Notes under the pieces: model-generated | The model's input: only the letters and a program-made list of their open reading frames with translations | Database searches by the model: none | What the model was told of the DNA's origin: nothing | Program-made: the position numbers and the translations under genes | In this document: positions 46,776-58,300 of the stretch, piece after piece | Position numbering within the stretch: the stretch's first letter is position 1 | Layout of the letters: each line of letters begins with the position of its first letter | NCBI RefSeq assembly: GCF_947179515.1 | Contig: NC_067483.1 | Location: 87,087,335 to 87,151,334, forward strand | Direction: 5' to 3' | Length of the DNA stretch: 64,000 bases | DNA from: Apodemus sylvaticus | Taxonomy: Eukaryota; Chordata; Mammalia; Rodentia; Muridae

Positions 46776-49700
46776 ATGCTACATTTCCTCAGGAGGTGTT
46801 TGAGTGGTTTTGTTGTTGTTGTTGTTGTTGTTGTTTTTACTTTTTAAAGCATCCCTTTATCTTTCAATACTCTTTGAGTATAATGAACTTAGTCCTATCT
46901 AGTTTACACTTTTGGTGGATAGTTTTTGTGACAAAATGTCTAACACCGTAAGAGGCTCAGTAGCCATCCAAGCAACCTGCAGGGTCTTGCGGTTTCTCTT
47001 CTTGTTGGAGAAAGTAGTCATTTTGCAGTTGAGCAAACAGAAAAACTTAGAACTTTATTTATTTATTTATTGGGTTTTTTTTTTTTTTTTTTTTTTTTTT
47101 TTGGATTTGGTTTTTTTGAGACAGGATTTCTCTGTATAGCCCTGGCTGTCCTGGAACTCTGTAGACCAGGCTGGCCTCGAACTCAGAAATCTGCCTGCCT
47201 CTGCCTCCCAAGTGCTGGGATTAAAGGCACGCACCACCACTGCCCGGCTCTTTTTTTTTTTTTTAAATCAAGGTCCCCTCCCACCAGGAGCCACACAGGT
47301 GGTGTGTGCAAGCTATATAAAGTGAAGCGCCGTACCCCATCTGAATGTACCCCGTTTGAATGTACCCCATCTGAATGCCCCGCCTTGCATCTTCCTTTAG
47401 CCATTTGACACCAAGGCACTGGACAATGTGAATCTGGAAGTCAGTCCTCTTGCCCAGCAGCTCCAGAGGGTCAGTAAGCATGTCTTCCTCACCACGTGCC
47501 CTACAGACAAGAGCTGAATATCAGTCCCCAGATTAGGCTGGGCCCAGGCTAGTGCCACTTCTCCAGGTGGGAGGTTGGGGATGTTTAGCTGGGGCTAGAT
47601 GTAATTGAGCAACTCAAGTTGAGGGCAGGTGGAGGGGCGGAGCTAAGAGTATTGACAAGGGAATTGGCAAGCTTCTCCAGGTGGAAGATAAGTAACGCCC
47701 AGCAATTGTGTCAAAAAGGCAAGTTGAAATTGAGCAATGGGTGTGTCTGTGTTTATTATTCGTGGTTTCCAGGGAAGCTGGTGGGGGCTGGTAGCGGGTG
47801 GGGGCTGGTAGCGGCCAGTCCCAGAGCTTAGGCAGGGTAACAAAAGCTCCGCACTGCAGAGCCCATGCACTTGTCTCACCAGTAACAACACAGGGACCAA
47901 ATTAACCTCCCTCCCCTTTGTGAGAACCTTCTGGGAAGGGGCAGAGACTCACCGTCCTTCTGGGGAGCAGGGGGTAATTTGAATGTGCAGCACCGCCTCC
48001 TCCAGCCCGTCGCAGTTCAGAAAGTCCACCTGCTCCTCCAGCGTCAAGCAGTGAGCCAGGGACTGCAGCCAGACATGTGCCGAGCCCAGGTGAACAACCT
48101 CCACGGGATCCCAGAAAGGGTCGTCCTCCGGAGCCACGTGGCTGCCTTTGCTCTCTAGAAAACGCTGGTAAAGCTCCTCCATCAGGAATTTCCTATTGAT
48201 AAACTTGGCTTTTGACCAAATCCATACCTGAGGACGCAAAGGGAGGTCACCCAGTGTCTAAGGTACTTTTTTTTTCTGTGAAGAGATGTCATGACTGAGG
48301 CAACTTATAAAAGAACACACTTAATCGGGGGCTCGCATTCAGTTTCAGAAGGTTAGTTCATGATCATCATAAAGGGGAGAATGGCAGCAGGTAGACAGGC
48401 ATGACCCCGGAACAACAGCTGTGAGCTTTACATCCTTATCCACAAGGTGGTGGCAGAGAGAGAGACAGACAGACAGAGTATGCCTGGCATGAACTCTTGA
48501 AACCTCAAACCCCACTCCCAGTGACACAGCTCCTCCAACAAGAAAACACCTAATCCTTCCCAAACAGTTCCACCAATGGGACCTAAAGATTCAAATACAC
48601 AAGCCCATGGGTCCACTATTCAAGCTACCACACCTGCGGGCTGTGTCATTTGCTGCTTAAACAATCCATCTCTTGTTACCAGTCTGCTGCTCCTAATGGC
48701 TGGGGTTTCAGGACAACTGAGAGGAAGACACAAACTCCATTTTAGGAGCAGGCCTGATGTCAAAAGGAAAGCCATGCATTCTAGAAACTGATCCTAACAC
48801 ACACACACACACCCCGCAGTCATCAGTCCCAGGAACCAGGCCATAAGTCACCAGATCCAGGAACAGACCATAAACTCCAGGAACAAGGCCATAAAATCCT
48901 GCACCCAAAGATCAGCCTGGAGAGAACCACTAGGATGAAAAGATATCTTATCCAGGATGGGTCGTCTGTGCCGGGTCAGCAGCCTTATATGGTGTGGGTA
49001 TCTCACCCTGTGGTTTAACATTCACAGCACAGGAATGCTGTCCACTGACCACCTGGACACAAGCCAATCAGAAACTGACTCATGTGACATCCTCAGAACT
49101 CACCAATGAGGTTTTCAATTACCCAACCCTAGCTAAAATTCCCCTAGTTCCCTATTTAAAAAAAAAAAAAAAAAGCCTGCATGCCTTTGTCTGTCATTAA
49201 CCGCCATTTTTGTAAGTGGCCGAGCCCTGCATGCAGGCTTCTTGCTTGGAGAAATAAAAACATCGTTGCCAATTGCATGTGTGAGTGGTGGTCTCTGTGC
49301 AGCGCCTTCAGACTTAACAAGACCACATACAACTCTCATCAAACTTAGCTTAATTTTTTTTAAAGATCTATTTATTTTCTGTATGTGAGTACACAATTAC
49401 TGTCTTCACACACACACCAGAAGAGGGCGCTAGATCCCATTTCAGATGGTTGTGAGCCACCATGTGGTTTCTGGCAACTGAACTCAGGACCCTTGGAAGG
49501 GCGTCGGTGCTCTTAACTGCTGAGCCATCTCTCCAGCCCTCCAAACAGCTTTTTGAGGCCCTTCTAGAACACCAAAGCCAGTGCACTGGAAGCAGAGCCA
49601 GAGAGATAATGTGTGGCTGATCAAAGCTAGAGAGGCGTGAGGCAAGGCATGTCGGTGTGGTCTAGAAGTTGGAAAGAGCAGGGAAATAGATTTAACCACT

Positions 49701-50297
49701 GGTTTTCCTTGGAACAAAATGGCTCAGAAAGACCTATCAGCCTACAGAGAGCTACGGTCATAACCTAGGGTCACTTAGTGAGAGAAAGAGTTTGCTATAG
49801 ATGAATAGACAATAAATTCAGGGCAATTAGTCTACAGAACAGTGAGTGGCTCCACAGCGGGGTGCACAGCCTGTGATTCCCTGCCTTCCATCTTCCTTGC
49901 AGCTAAGCACAGGCACTTTTATCTCTATTTTTCAGAAGCCCACAAAGGGGTTCTATTCTTGTTCAGGAGTTCACCCCCACCCTCCCCACCATCCCCACCC
50001 TCCCCACCCTCCCCACCCTCCAGTGAGCAAAGTGAGTCTAAGACAGGAATTGCTGCCTCTCATTGGGCAATGGCGGGGCCTCTGAGAACACTGGCTATGG
50101 AGGAACCTTAAGCTGCAATAGAAGGGAATTCAGTTGGACGTTTTCTTGACTGAAAACGTGCTGTCAGAAGTGGTGTCAGGCCGGGCGGTGGTGGCGCACG
50201 CCTTTAATCCCAGCACTTGGGAGGCAGAGGCAGACCAGCCTGGTCTACAAAGTGAGTTCCAGGACAGCCAGGGCTACACAGAGAAACGCTGTCTCAG

Positions 50298-50373
<76 letters not shown>

Positions 50374-52365
50374 AAATCCCCGTGCCTCTGCCTCCCAAGT
50401 ACTAAGATTACAGGCATGCGTCACCACCACCCGGCCAAAGAACATTTTCTTAATTAGTGTTGATGAGGGTTAGTTAGGTTGGTGGTTCCACCATGGGCTG
50501 GTGGTCCTGGGTTCTATAAGAAAGCAGGCTGAGCAGGCCTTGAGGAGGAGTGAGCCAGTACGCAGCTCCGGGCTCCGTGTTCCTGCCCTGCCTGGGTCCC
50601 TGCCCTCACTGCTTTCAATGGTAAACAGTTATGTAGGAGTAGGAGTGAAATAAACCCTTTCCTCAGCAAGCTGCCTTTGGTTGTGGGACCTCATCAGAGT
50701 ACCAGTAACCTAAGATACAATGTCACTAGATTCCAGGAACTGGCATGATGAGAGAAAGACAAGGGAATACGACAAAGGGTCCCCAGACTTGACCCTACTC
50801 AGAGAGCATCTGGATTCTCATGTAGTCTCCTGGGTGCAACTGGCAAAAATCCCCTGTGTACTTTGGAAGCCTTCTGAGAAGGCCCGTGTCTGTGTACTGA
50901 TGCGGGCAGAGGGTGTCTTACCTGGTGAGTCCCTTGTTTGGTCACCTTCACCATGATCTCTTTCTGGAGGTCATAGCCCCTGGAATCTGACGATGCTAAA
51001 TTCTTCACCTTCAATTCCATTTTAAGCCCCTGGTAAAGAAACATTTCACTGAACAACCTCTACTCCATACTCCTTTTGCAGCTGCCTCTCCATTCTTCCC
51101 AGCCTCGGGTTTTGTAAAAGAACACAGCCAGATCATCTTGTTCCTCGGAGTTCCTGCCAAGCTGGATGGCAGAGCACCAGAATTTCTCAATGCGATCCTG
51201 AAAATATTATTTGCACTTCCTGCTGACTATGTTCCTGTGTCCTGGGAGCCAACCCAGGCCCCTCTGTGGCACGCGAGCCAATGAGGTGCTGGAGAAATGT
51301 TGGGGGACATCAGAAGAGGCCAGTTATGACCAGTAAGTGGCCATCAGATGCTAGGGACTCTGATAAGTGGGGCAGGCAATCAGGCTGGCTGGAAGGGCCT
51401 GAGGGTTAGTCTAGTTCCATCACTAGCCTTCTGTGCAGTTGTGGGAAAGCCTCATCCTTCCCTAGAGCTCAAGGGCCTTTCAGGACCTGTCTTTCCGCCA
51501 TCGTCAGGGTGTAAAATGTTACCTTTCTTAACTCTTCACTCATCTGATTTGCCTCCACAACCAGCGGCATGAGTTTGATGTAGTCCTGGAACACAGCTAA
51601 GATGCTGGGGTCAGGTTGGTCATCTCCAGGGTTCGCAGAACCTGGTGAGAGTCGGAAAGGAAGCGAGTCTGCCGTTTGTTCTATACTCTTCAGCCGTCCA
51701 TAAACTCACACACACAGCTGTACGTTTTGGTATGATTTTTGTTGTTGCTGGGTTTTTGGGTTTTTCAAGACAGAGCTTCTCTGTGTAACCCCGGATGTCC
51801 TGGAACTCGCTGTGTATGCCAAGCTGGCCGTGAACTCACAGACATCCTCCTGCCTCTGTGCTGTCACTGCCCGGCTCCCACTGTTCATTTATACAGCTGC
51901 TCATCATGGCCTTGAAATCTTGGCTATTCTGGTTTTTGATCTCAAGGCCCTTAAACTAGCGTAGTTCTGGAAGAAGGATTCATTGAAGCAGAAGCCAGAG
52001 AAGGGGCTAGAGATTTGCTCCAAGGCTCAGCAAGCAACCTGTTCTCACTTCAGTTGCGTCTGGGTGCCATGGAGGAATGGTTATAGCAATGACGGGAGGT
52101 CCTAATTCCAGACTCGGATGAGCGCCGCCTTGTGTCAGGACCTGTCTGCTCTGCAGAGACTCCCTGCCTGTGGGTCACATGGTACCAATGCCTCAGAACG
52201 TCCCAGCAGGCTGCCTTGAGAACCCACCATCATCACGGAACCTGAGTGCATCAGCCCAGAGCCTGGGATTAGATGACCTTCTGTCACCACTATTTGTATG
52301 CTGGGAAGGCATTCTGCACAGTCAGTTATAAAGAACAAAACAAAGAAGTGGGTTTTCTTGCTTAT

Positions 52366-52399
<34 letters not shown>

Positions 52400-55300
52400 A
52401 GGTGTGCAAGCAGAGAGCAAAGGACGATGTCAAGTGTCCTCCTCTACTGCTTTCTCTTATTCCCTTGAGGTAGCATCTCTCCATGAGCCTAGACAAGCAG
52501 CCACTAAGCCCCAGCAACCCCCTTGTCTCTGTCCCGTGGACGAATGATGGTATAAACCCACATCCTCGTGCCTACAAAGCTGCCTTTCTTAATGTAGCTG
52601 TCCCATTAGCCCTGGTCTTGGATTTATATCAAGAACTCTAGCGGAAGGTGGACATGGCGCCACACCCCTGTAATCCCAATCCTACAGACTGAGACGGGTT
52701 AACAAACTGATACCAGTTTGGGCTACATGGTGAGTTTTGGGCTAGCTTTGGCTACCCAGTGAGATCTAAAAATCTAAAACAGAGCTAGGTGTGGTGGCTC
52801 CTGCCGGTTCTCTCTGTGCCTCATTTTGCCTCACCTGAGGCTTTATTAAGGCAAACAGGGTATAGGTGCCTCCCTCTGAGAAGCCAGCCTTTCACAAAGA
52901 CCTCGGTAGGGTCCAGCCAATCCTGTGCACACACGACTCAGTGCTGGGGAGGAGGGGTGGGGAGTTGTTAAGGAGCCCCAGCAGCATAGTGAGGGGAGGT
53001 GGCAGGGCAGAGGGTGGAGCCTCTAATACACTCCCCTATGAGGAATCCTGGATAGTAAAGGGGGAGAGGGTGTGCTGAGGGGCCATGGGAGTATCTTCCA
53101 CTCAGAAACCTAGAGCTGCAGCTCCTTCCAGACCGAGGCCTGGCCCTTCCCCATCACCTTCTCTCCAGGCCAGGGCAGGCTCTCAGGCGTGCTGTCCCCT
53201 GCTACCTAACCCCTTGTCCCACCTGAGCATCCTTACCTCAACTCACTGCATGAAACAGAAAACCTTGCCCCCCCTTCAACGTTCCTAACTTGGGCCACAT
53301 TCACCGTCATCCCTAAGGGCGCTTTAGTGAGTTACACCTTTGACCTGTAGTCAGTTCTCTATTTCTGTGGAGACCATATTTGGGGGACCGAGGATGTAGC
53401 TCAGTGGTAGGGCACTTGTCTAGCATGCGAGAACACAGAGCCTTGGGTTTTATCTCCAGCATGCACTGAGAGAGAGGTGGGGGGAGAGAGAGAGACAGAG
53501 ACAGTGAGACAGAGGACAAGCTCACATTTTAACTTTCTGCATACTGTGCTCTGACACCATGGAAACAGTTGCTTTTATGGCTGCACAGGACAGTATGCCT
53601 GCAGGCGGGCCCAGAAGCACTTACCAAGCATGTCCACACTCACTCCCTCGGCCGCAGCCCGCTCCAGCTGGAAGAAGTCGTAGTCGAATCTGCTCAGGTC
53701 CTCGGTGCCTCTCTCGGAGGGGAACCCGATGTAGAGGAAGGCACTGTTGGATCCCAAGATGACGCGGTCCTGGGAGGAAGAGCTTAGGGAGCAAAGGCCT
53801 GACCTGCACCAGGGCCCAAGCTTCTACTCCAGCCACAGAGATCTGAGAACTCTCTTCCCTCCATGACCAAACAGCCTCAGCCCTCTTCCAGGAGTGCAAC
53901 CAGTGTGGGCAGAACCTCAGAAGAAAATCACAGGGGTTCTGTGGCGTGCCCCCGGGTCCGAGTCAGATCGGGATTTCAGAAGTCCTCAGAGAGGGCAGAA
54001 CACTTAAGAGCAGATGTTATGCTGGGGGCTTTTTGAGGTAGACCACACTGCTGCTGGTCCACGAAAGGGAAGTCCGTGTGCTGGTCAGTGAAGCCGGGAG
54101 GACACGCCCCCTGATTCTAAAAGGGGAGTGGCCGAGCCACCTGCCTGTCTTAGAGGCTTGTGGCTTCTGTGTGTAGTGAAGGGGGAGGGCTTCAGGGGAG
54201 CCGCTGGGGTGTTAGAATGAATCGGGACAAAGAGGCACTGTTGTAAGTAGATGCTCTGCAGCTCCCAAGGACAGGTGCTCTTAAGCCTCAGACGTCATAA
54301 AATGTGAGCACTGAGCAGCATCTTGGAGAGCATCCATTTCTCTCTCCCTTCAGTTATGGGCGATGCTCAGAGAACTGAAGTAATGCTCCCGAGACATGGT
54401 GGCTAGGGAACAGGTCTCTCACCTCAGCCTTTGCAGTCTGGCCGAGGTGGGAAGCTCCAGGGCCAGGCCAGCCCCTCTTACTGTGACAGGAGACATTTCA
54501 CAAGAGAGTTACCCCCTGCCCTCTCCCTCGGACCCCTCCACACACACACCACTGCCACCATCTTGAGGGTAACACTGAGGCACTGCTGTGGCTGGGCTAG
54601 GAACCTACCAAATGCTGCAGCTTTGTCCTGATGGTGACAGGGACCCCATTAACCGTGACTTTGCACTTGCTATGTGGAGCCACCGTCACTTTACCATCCA
54701 AATTCATGAAGGAAGCATGTTTATCTGAAATTCTAAGACAGGAATTTGATGCAGTCATTGGGTTGCACAATGAGATCCACAGCTGTGGTCAATGGGGAAG
54801 ATCCTGTTGACCCCCAAACCACACAGTGCTATTGGAGGCTGCGGGGCCCGGCCATGGAAGATTCGGGGAGTTGGAAGACAGTGAGGATGCTATTCTAGTC
54901 ATGGAATAAACCCCAGCTGAGGGCCTACAGCTACCAGGAACCTCCAGACATAAAAACAAAGCTATCAATGGAGAAATGAAAGTGTGTTTCCTCAGGTAAG
55001 ATATGGAATAAGCCCGTGTCCATCCATAGACAATAACCAAGAGAAACCGTTTGGCCAGAAAGATTCTCCTGAGGTCAGCAACGTGGGTACAACTGGAGGC
55101 CATTATGAAATCAACCAGGTCCAGGTCCAGAAAGACAAATGTTCAATTCTCTCCCACAGGAGGAGGTCAAAACACTTAAAGAAGTAAAGAAGAGTTGATA
55201 GCACAGCCAGAGAGGATGTGAGTGAGGCAGTGGTTAATAGACTGGGGGTAGAGCTGAGGGGAGAGAACTCGTCGTGTTCTGTAGCATAGGGCTATGATGC

Positions 55301-58300
55301 TCAAGGCCAGAATCCCGCTCACCTCTGCCCGCTAGCCGTTGTACACATATTCTGAAATGATACTGGCTACAGTTCGAACTATAGATACAAATGTACATAA
55401 CTATGGGGTCAATTGAAACACATATGTATTTTTTTAATTAATTTTTAAAGCTGCTTTAGTGAGGGCTTCAAGCACAAACACCTGAGGATGCAGGCACCCA
55501 GAGATGCGATCCTGAGAGACCCTCTACGAGTGCTTGGTCTTCCTCTCCCCTTATTTCTCACTCAGTTGCCTTGCTTCTGCTGTGGAGTCCTGCCTTACAG
55601 GCTCTAACCATCGGCGTCCCTTTTCTCCCAAAATGAGTGTAAGGAAACAGGAATGAGTGTAAGGAAACAGGAATGAGTGTAAGGAAACAGGAATGGGTGT
55701 AAGGAAACAGGAATGAGTGTAAGGAAACGCTGCAGTTCAGGGAGCACTGGCAGTGCAGGGAGCACTCACGCACGAGCACTGGAGAAGATGTTCAGGGAGG
55801 CCTGGGAGCTTTTAACTATCGCCCATCCAACTGGACTTACAGTCTGCCTTACCCACGCCCAGATATCTTTCCAGAATTTTCTCCAGCCAAGCATGTTGGC
55901 ACAACCCTGACAATCTAGCACTCAGGGGAAGAGGCAGGAGGATTTCCTATTTGAAGCCAACCTGAACTAGTGTGATCCTGTCTACAAAAATGTCAAAGCC
56001 AAACAAGACAGATGTCTGGGCTGAGAGGTCCTGGTCTCTAGTTTGGGACTTGGGTGCTGTCCTTACCCCAGGCCTTGCAGACAGATGGCGTTTGAAGCAG
56101 CCCGACCAACGTCACAGGAACCTGGAAAGAGTCAGAACAGTTTATCTTTAAAAATTGTCATCCTTTGGCCTTTATAAGGTAATATCCCTGATAGTTTGAA
56201 AGTGGCAATTCTTTCCTCAGTAAGAGCTGCCAATCAAAACAGTCCCCAGATATGATCCCGCTTCGTCTATAATTGTTTTGCTTTCTGCTTTTTGTTTTGT
56301 TTTGTTTGTCTTGAGATTACCAGCCTAGTGACAGTGCCACCTTCTTCATGAGCCTTAGTCCTCAGTGACCTACTGAGGCTGGATCACTCCTCTTAGAAGG
56401 TCTATTTCTGTGGTGACGGGCCCCTGGAGGTCCACAGTGTCCCCTGCAGCTCCTGAGTAGTTCTGGCAGTCCTCCCAACACCTGTCTTACACATGCATAG
56501 TGGCCGGGAGGAGAAGACAGGCATCACCTAACTCCGGGCTCTGCGGTCCAACCCATTCCGTAGCATACATAACAGAAGCCATGCCAAAGGTGCCACCTCC
56601 TCAGAAACCACTAGACAAAAATGCGATGTGACCACATGTGGCTGATGGACCGAAAACATGCACTAAGGAAAGAAATTCGAAATTATGCTACAGACTTGAA
56701 TGAGCTTAGTTATACTCTGTGGACTGAGAAAGACAACCGAGAACTGTGGGGTGATCTCGCTGCTGTGAGGTACCTGACATGGTGAAATCCAGACACCAGA
56801 CACAGAGGGAAGAGTGGCGGTCACCCAGGGCTCCGGGGAGGAGAGAGGGGAGGTGGTTTTTAGTGGATACAGAGTTCTGGTTTGAGGCGATGATGGAAAG
56901 TTCTAGAATAGATGTGATGGCCTCTGCACTGAACTCTCAAGAGCGGTTTAAGAGGTGAACTTTCTGTTGTATGCTTTGTAGTGCAAAATTTTTTTAAAAA
57001 TCAAAAAAGGAAATGGGAGAAGGAAGAAAGGAAGGGGAGGGAAGAAGGGATGGAGGGGGAGAAGGGAGGAGGGGAAAGGGAGGAAGGATAGGGAATCTGA
57101 GCTGGCCTGGGGAGGGGCAGGAGGAAGGGGTCAGCAGATTCAAGTACCATTGGGAATGAAGAACTTGAGGACCCCTGTGAGCTGTGGGTCTTCATTGACA
57201 TTGAGGAGGTGCGGGAGAATCTTTACCATCTGCTGCTCCTAAGAAGACAGAGAAAAGTCTGTCCCAGGGAGGAAGCAAGGCTGTCTGGGCAGGCCCTGTC
57301 CACCCCCCCCTCCCCAGCCATCTCCTGTCGCCCCTCCCTTCTTTACTTCAGCCTCACCCCCTTTCTCCAGGCCCCTGGCATCCTCCTCAGCTCCCTGCTC
57401 CCCTCCTGGGCCCCACAGCAGCACCCACTGCCAGCTGTGCATAGGGGGCCGCGGGGCGGAGTCGGCGTCTCACCTGTGTGAGGGCCGCGTTCTGTTGCTC
57501 CCACTCCCTCCGCGCCTGCTCCAGCAGCTGAGCCCAGGTCCCCCGAGCTCCCAGCTGCTGTTCTGCCCAGAAACAGGCAGAGTGCTCTAGAGAGGAGGAG
57601 GGACTTAAGCGACAGGCATCATCAAAGATGAGAGAGATGTAGACAGAGGAGAGAGAAAACTGAGCTGCTTCTGTGTCATTCTTCGGGAAGACTCATCTGC
57701 CCAGTCCTGGGGTAACTCAGGCATGATGAGAACACGGAAGACGGTTCATGGGGAGCACGGAGCTCAGGGGTCCCCCTCGCTCCTTTTCTCGGGCGCAAGC
57801 ATGTGACCATCTGCTCATGGACTTCCCATCTAGCCGGAGGTTCAGGAAGAATGACGGATTTGCCTTATGCCGTTTTATTTTATTTTATTTTATTTTATTT
57901 TATTTTATTTTATTTTATTTTATTTTATTTTATTTTCTGTTTCATGTCTGGTTTGTAAATAGTGGGAAACCGATGCCACACACAGGTCAGCACCCAGCAC
58001 TCAGAGCCTTGTGATCAGCAGAGCCAGGTGTGGGCCACTTTCTGCATCTGCTCTAACTCGGGCAGGCGCTTTGTGGCGGTGGATGCCTGGCAATGTATCG
58101 TCATGGGCGCGCCTACTCCGTGGGAAAGCCCAAGGCCCTGTTACCTGCTGCTCCAGCGCCCCCGAGTCCAAGCAGCAGCGCATTCTCGGCCCTGGAGGCT
58201 CCCACCAGCGGACAGGTGTTGATCACAGCTCTGTTCCGAACCTTCTTAGCCCTGCATTCGCCAGGGTAGACACACTCTCAGGCCCTTTTGCAGGGAAAGC

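Noticed and set aside
51030..51125. Treating 51197-50922 as one uninterrupted Kif28 exon
   Set aside because: In register at both ends but broken by TAG at 51060-51062, and there is a good acceptor just before 51029; kept as an open question in the findings.
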